Positions 60,016 to 64,000 of a stretch of 64,000 nt of DNA are shown here, in pieces. Under the pieces are notes generated by a model. The model did no database searches. It was not told where the DNA came from and saw only the letters and a list, made by a program, of their open reading frames with translations. Each line of letters opens with the position of its first letter. Positions within the stretch are counted from its first letter, which is position 1. The DNA comes from Myxococcus qinghaiensis (lineage in GTDB: Bacteria; Myxococcota; Myxococcia; Myxococcales; Myxococcaceae), in assembly GCF_024198215.1 (NCBI RefSeq), contig NZ_JAKCFA010000022.1, positions 1 to 64,000 on the forward strand, given 5' to 3'. A program made the position numbers and the translations under genes.

Positions 60016-63000
60016 GTGCCATGGCTCCGTCAAACGACTCGCGGTGCCTCGACGAACCCCAGCTCCTCGACCTCGCGGATGGCGTGGCCTCCCGGGAGCT
60101 GCGCGCACGCGCGGAGGCCCACCTGGATGGCTGTGCCGCCTGCCAGGCCCAGCTCGCGGGCTTCCTCCTCGCGCGCGCGCCGTCCACCCCTTCGCCACGC
60201 CAGGAGCCTTCGCCCACGCCCTCCACCCTGGTGGAGGACACCGTCACAGCGAAGGGGCCACCCATGGCCGCGCTGGAGCGAGGCACGCTGCTGGGACGCT
60301 ACGTCGTGCTGGAGCGAATCGGGGCCGGTGGCATGGGCGTGGTGTACGCGGCCTATGACCCCAGCATCGACCGCCGCATCGGACTCAAGCTGGTGCACGC
60401 CGCACCGGGCGTGGTGGACTCCACCGACCGAATCCTGAGCGAGGCCCGCGCCGCCGCGCGCACCCAGCACCCCGCCGTCGTCGCCGTGCACGACGTGGGC
60501 AGGGTCGATGACCGGGTGTTCATCGCGATGGAGCTGGTGGAAGGCGGCACGCTGCGCCAGCACCTCGCCACCACGCGGCCTGACTGGCGGGGCGTGTTGC
60601 GCCTGTACCTCCAGGCGGGCCGAGGCCTCGCCGCCGCGCACGCCGCGGGCGTCATCCACCGCGACTTCAAGCCGGACAACGTCCTGGTCGACCGCGCGGG
60701 CCGCGTGAAGGTGACCGACTTCGGCCTGGCCCGCCTCGCCGCCCGCGTGGAGTCCACCGCGTCATCCCCTGGAACGTCCGAGCCACTCGCCGTCGGACCG
60801 GGCACTCCCGGCATCGTAAGCACGGCCGCCGCGGGCACGCCGGGCTACATCTCTCCCGAGGGACTGGTGGGAGGGCGCGTGGATGCGCGCTCGGACCAGT
60901 TCAGCTTCTGTGTCGCGCTCTTCGAGGGGATGCACGGCGCGAAGCCCGGCGAGCGGGAGGCCCTCACGCGCGCCTCCGTCCCCCGCGCGGTGCTCACCGC
61001 CGTGCAGCGAGGCCTCTCGCCGTCGCCGGAAGACCGCTTCCCTTCCATGGACGCGCTGCTCACCGCGCTGGAGCGCGCGGCGTTTCCCAGGACCTCGCGC
61101 TGGCTCGGAGCGCTGGGGGCGGGCCTGGGCGTGGCGGCGGCCATCACCGTCCTCTTCGTGGCGCGAGGCCCCCAGCCTTGCGCGGACAGCCCCTCGCGAC
61201 TCGTGGGCGTGTGGGACGCGACTCGCAAGCTGGCGCTCCGCGACGCCTTCCTCGCCACCAGCGCGCCCGGCGCGGAGGCCCAGCATGCGACGCTGGTCCG
61301 CTCGCTGGATGGCTACGCCAGTCAGTGGATGGAGGCCCACCGCCAGGCCTGCGAGGCGACCCACGTCCGCCATGAGCAATCCGAGGCGGCGATGGACCTG
61401 CGCATGCATTGCCTGGAGCGCCGCAAGCGCGAGCTGCACGCGATGGTGGACGTGCTGAACACCGCCAGCGCCAGCGAGGTGTCGAACGCGCTCCAAATGG
61501 TGCGGGGACTGGTGCCCACCTCCCGCTGCGCGGACGTGGAGGCGCTCGCCCGGCCCGTGCCACCGCCCACGCGAGGCCAGGAGCGCGAGCGGGTCCGCGC
61601 CGCCCAGGCGCTGCTCGCCGACGTGAAGGCGAGGGACCACGCCGGGCGCTGGAAGGAGGCCCTGGAGCTGGCGCTCACCGTGGAGAACCAGGCCCTGGCG
61701 ACGAACTACAGACCGCTGCTCGGGGAGGCGCTGCTCGCCCAGGGCCGCATCCGGCTCCATGAGCGCGACGAGAAGGAGGCCGGGAGACTGCTGCGGCGCG
61801 CCGCGCTGGCCTCCCAGGCGGGGCGGGATGACGAGCACGCCATCGAGGCGATGGTGAACCTGGTCTACGTCGAGGGCGAGCTGGCGGAGCGTCCGGAGCA
61901 GGCCGACCTGTGGAGCGACCTGGCCCAGTCGCTTTTGGAGCGCATCGGTGGCGACGACCAGCTCGAGTCCAACCTCGCCTTCACCCAAGGCATGGTGCTT
62001 ACCCGTCGGGGACGCCACGCGGAGGCCGCTCCCCTGCTCGAGAAGAGCATCGCCATGCGTGAGCGCGCCCATGGCAAGGACGCCTACGTCCTGCTCGACG
62101 CGCTCCTCGCGCTCGGGACCGCGCAGCGCGGCCTGGGCCGCCTCGAAGAAGCCCTGGCCACCCAGCGGCGCACCCGGGATTTGCTGGTGACGCACGTGGG
62201 ACGCGAGCACCCCTTCGTGGCCATGACGCTGAACAACATCGCCTCCACGTTCGTCAAGATGGGCCGCTTCGACGAGGCGCTCGCGACCTTCGAGGAGAGC
62301 ATCCAGCTCTTCGAGCGCATCCATGGCGCGGGGCAGCCCGCCAGCTATCTCATGAACCTGAATGCGAACATCGGCGCGGTGCACGGCGCGCGCGGCCACT
62401 TCGAGCAGGCGCACGCGGCCCTGGAGCGCGCGTGGGCCCTCGCCAAGGCCAGCCGCCCGCCTGGACACCCGGACCGGGCTTTCATCGCGGGACACCTCGC
62501 CCTGGCGCTCGCGGGCCGGGGCCGGGTGGCCGAGGCGCTCGCGCGCGTGGAGGCCGCGCGAGGGGAGCTGGATGCCGCACTGTCCGATGGACGTCGCAGC
62601 GTGCGTCACGGGGAGCTGTCCACGCGCGTCGCGGAGGTCCTCCTTCGGGTGCGTCGCTTCGAGCCCGCGGCCAACGAGGCACGCAAGGCGGTGGCCTTGC
62701 TGCGCGAGCTGGGGGCTCAGGACAAGCTGGCCACCGCCCTGTGCAGGTGGGCGGAGGCCCTGCTCGGCGCGGCCCGGCTTCCGGACGCCGAGCGCGCCGC
62801 CCGCGAAGGGCTGAAGCTGCGCGAACAAGCGACGCCACCCGACGCGGAAGAGGTCGCGGAGGCTCGCTCCGTGCTGGGGCAGGTGCTGCTGGCGCGCGGA
62901 GACCTCGCGGGGGCCCGCGCGTTGCTGGAGCAGGCACTGGAGGGCTGGGAGAAGGAAGGCGCCAGTGCCTTCATGCTCGCGCCGACTCGCTTCGCGCTCG

Positions 63001-63161
63001 CCCGCTCGCTCGGGCTTTCGGGCGTCGAGCCCGAGCGGGCGAAAGCCCTGGCGCTCTCCGCGAGAGAGGCCATGGCCCAGAGCCCGCCGCCCAGGAGCCT
63101 CCCCTTGGAGGAACTGGACGCCTTCCTCGCCGGGGGTCGCGTAGACTCCGCGGCACGATGA
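60012..63161 (+). CDS. Zinc-finger anti-sigma-like/Ser-Thr kinase/TPR protein
   Basis: 1049 residues. N-terminal zinc anti-sigma motif H37-x3-C41-x2-C44 (AHLDGCAACQ). Ser/Thr kinase about 97-345: Gly loop IGAGGMG (103-109), Lys126, HRD 216-218 in HRDFKPDN, DFG 236-238, SPEG activation end. One transmembrane helix near 363-384 (WLGALGAGLGVAAAITVLFV), then a periplasmic or otherwise separated region with at least eight TPR-like pairs (LGTAQRGLGRLEEALATQRR, LNNIASTFVKMGRFDEALAT). Coupled to the upstream sigma gene. The layout suggests that signal sensing through the TPR part controls sigma release and kinase output. Confidence 0.9.
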   Translation: MSAMAPSNDSRCLDEPQLLDLADGVASRELRARAEAHLDGCAACQAQLAGFLLARAPSTPSPRQEPSPTPSTLVEDTVTAKGPPMAALERGTLLGRYVVLERIGAGGMGVVYAAYDPSIDRRIGLKLVHAAPGVVDSTDRILSEARAAARTQHPAVVAVHDVGRVDDRVFIAMELVEGGTLRQHLATTRPDWRGVLRLYLQAGRGLAAAHAAGVIHRDFKPDNVLVDRAGRVKVTDFGLARLAARVESTASSPGTSEPLAVGPGTPGIVSTAAAGTPGYISPEGLVGGRVDARSDQFSFCVALFEGMHGAKPGEREALTRASVPRAVLTAVQRGLSPSPEDRFPSMDALLTALERAAFPRTSRWLGALGAGLGVAAAITVLFVARGPQPCADSPSRLVGVWDATRKLALRDAFLATSAPGAEAQHATLVRSLDGYASQWMEAHRQACEATHVRHEQSEAAMDLRMHCLERRKRELHAMVDVLNTASASEVSNALQMVRGLVPTSRCADVEALARPVPPPTRGQERERVRAAQALLADVKARDHAGRWKEALELALTVENQALATNYRPLLGEALLAQGRIRLHERDEKEAGRLLRRAALASQAGRDDEHAIEAMVNLVYVEGELAERPEQADLWSDLAQSLLERIGGDDQLESNLAFTQGMVLTRRGRHAEAAPLLEKSIAMRERAHGKDAYVLLDALLALGTAQRGLGRLEEALATQRRTRDLLVTHVGREHPFVAMTLNNIASTFVKMGRFDEALATFEESIQLFERIHGAGQPASYLMNLNANIGAVHGARGHFEQAHAALERAWALAKASRPPGHPDRAFIAGHLALALAGRGRVAEALARVEAARGELDAALSDGRRSVRHGELSTRVAEVLLRVRRFEPAANEARKAVALLRELGAQDKLATALCRWAEALLGAARLPDAERAAREGLKLREQATPPDAEEVAEARSVLGQVLLARGDLAGARALLEQALEGWEKEGASAFMLAPTRFALARSLGLSGVEPERAKALALSAREAMAQSPPPRSLPLEELDAFLAGGRVDSAAR

Positions 63162-63772
63162 ACCGTGAAGAAGCGAACCAGGCCCTGGAGCTCATCCGCC
63201 GCGTCGTGACCCAGGCGCGTGACGACTCGGCGCTCCAGAACTGGGGCGTCATCTGGATGCTCCACGCCTTCACCAACGCCGCGGGGTTCGCCACCACGCA
63301 GTGGCTCTGGAACCGAGGGGACCGGACACCCGGCGCCTACGTCGTCCTCTGGTGCGGGGTGCTCGCCTTCAACATCTCCACCATCTTCCTGCTCAAGCGC
63401 GGCCAGACGGCGGGCGCCCGCTCCTTCGTCGAGCGGCAGATCTGGGCCATCTGGACCACGTTCATGGGCGGCATGGGGCTGGTGGCCCTCATCAACTGGC
63501 TGCTGGGCCTGGACCGGCTCTTCATGCCCGCGGTGGCCTGCGTGTTGTTCGCCACCGCCTTCTCGATGATGGGCGCGCTGATGGGCCGCGTGTGGTTCAC
63601 GGTGGCCGCCTTCTTCGCGGTCGTCTCCCTGGTGATGACGCGCTTGCCGGAGCACGGCTTCAGCCTGCTGGCGGCGCTCTGGTTCGCGGTGCAGTTCGGC
63701 GGCGGGCTCGCGCTCCACCGCGCCCGATTGCGAAGACTCGCGGCCCGGGCGCCCGAGGCTCGCCTGGTATGA
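63158..63772 (+). CDS. Multispanning membrane protein
   Basis: 204 residues. The ATG overlaps the stop of the kinase gene (ATGA). A short cytoplasmic start (MNREEANQALELIRRVVTQA) is followed by five or six transmembrane helices (for example YVVLWCGVLAFNISTIFLLK, GGMGLVALINWLLGL, VAAFFAVVSLVMTRLP). No known family is recognised with certainty. The strict coupling to the sigma/kinase genes and to the following regulator suggests a shared stress-response or envelope role. Confidence 0.75.
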   Translation: MNREEANQALELIRRVVTQARDDSALQNWGVIWMLHAFTNAAGFATTQWLWNRGDRTPGAYVVLWCGVLAFNISTIFLLKRGQTAGARSFVERQIWAIWTTFMGGMGLVALINWLLGLDRLFMPAVACVLFATAFSMMGALMGRVWFTVAAFFAVVSLVMTRLPEHGFSLLAALWFAVQFGGGLALHRARLRRLAARAPEARLV

Positions 63773-64000
63773 AGCCGGAGTCGCTCGCCGCGCTGGTGGC
63801 CCTCGCGACCGAGCCTTGGGGACTGGACGAGTCGGAGCTTCACTCGCGCCTCACCGTGGCCGGTGTGACGGACCCCGCGGCGGCGCTGCGTGCGATTGCC
63901 GTGGCCGGCCTCGCCCGCGAGGAGCGCCGCCGCTGGGTGCCCACGCCGCTGGGACACGAAACCCTCCGAGAGGCCCACCTGCTGCTCGCGAGCAGCCAGG
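63769..64000 (+). CDS. Winged-helix-like regulator, 3' end outside window
   Basis: The ATG at 63769 overlaps the stop of the membrane protein gene (ATGA). The 77 visible codons read MKPESLAALVALATEPWGLD, then ESELHSRLTVAGVTDPAAAL and ARE-ERRRWVPTPLGHETLR, a winged-helix layout like short MarR/PadR-type DNA-binding domains. The rest lies beyond the window. It is the fourth gene of the overlapping sigma/kinase operon. Confidence 0.6.
   Translation, partial: MKPESLAALVALATEPWGLDESELHSRLTVAGVTDPAAALRAIAVAGLAREERRRWVPTPLGHETLREAHLLLASSQ

Overview
The window is high-GC DNA of myxobacterial character, most like the Myxococcus/Corallococcus/Pyxidicoccus group. The evidence is the GC-rich third codon positions, many secreted lipoproteins with Asp/Ala/Gly- or Pro-rich linkers, eukaryote-like Ser/Thr kinases, a myxobacterial-type sigma factor fused by overlap to a zinc-finger kinase, ELWxxDGT repeats, DUF4833 and an Imm52 immunity gene. 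The species cannot be named from the sequence alone.

Left part (1-8.4 kb) is a mobile-element graveyard: the end of an IS21 helper (istB), an IS66 transposase C-terminal scrap, two large beta-rich proteins of unfamiliar type (1134-4845) that look imported, an IS91 remnant, and a complete three-gene IS66 element (5758-8217) sitting inside the ends of an older relative. The IS66 nest abuts the last 47 codons of a probable Tox-REase-5 toxin whose Imm52 immunity gene survives intact (8433-9200).

9.5-18.4 kb is mostly housekeeping or respiratory: an HrpA-type RNA helicase, a DUF1428 protein, a Coa1-like protein, a methyltransferase and an nrfHA nitrite-ammonification operon whose NrfA has CxxCH at the catalytic haem. 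18.5-36.8 kb is rich in envelope and secreted products: an M23 endopeptidase with a TolB-like protein, a GT4 glycosyltransferase, an ELWxxDGT protein, a secreted endonuclease I with a P-domain, a repeat-tailed Ser/Thr kinase, and two paralogous two-gene modules. Each module is a small lipoprotein plus a protein with a shared N-terminal domain starting at the signal cleavage site. The two shared-domain proteins differ downstream, one being collagen-like and the other propeller-like.

37-46.7 kb holds a KimA-like permease, outer-membrane beta-barrels, a 7TM chemoreceptor, a tyrosine-less SDR, a phage-like peptidoglycan hydrolase, a crotonase-fold enzyme and an Imm33-like protein. At 46.8-47.96 kb a DUF7873-type gene is followed by two tandem structures. 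Each contains all the arms of a tRNA in circularly permuted order (anticodon 3' strand, T arm, acceptor 3' strand, loop, acceptor 5' strand, D arm, anticodon 5' strand), and the pair is followed by a strong terminator. This is the most unusual thing in the window; the closest known idea is the tRNA-mimicking bacterial Y RNA, or a permuted tRNA gene.

48-58.8 kb carries a TPR protein, a very large discoidin/Ig-like lipoprotein, a NicO-type metal exporter, a metallo-beta-lactamase-fold hydrolase, a beta-carbonic-anhydrase-like protein, an APC permease and two secreted proteins. The window ends (59-64 kb) in a tightly overlapping operon: sigma factor, zinc-finger/kinase/TPR protein, membrane protein and winged-helix regulator (cut by the window edge). 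Starts were chosen by ribosome-binding sites and signal peptides where visible; all functions are from reading motifs, with no database search.
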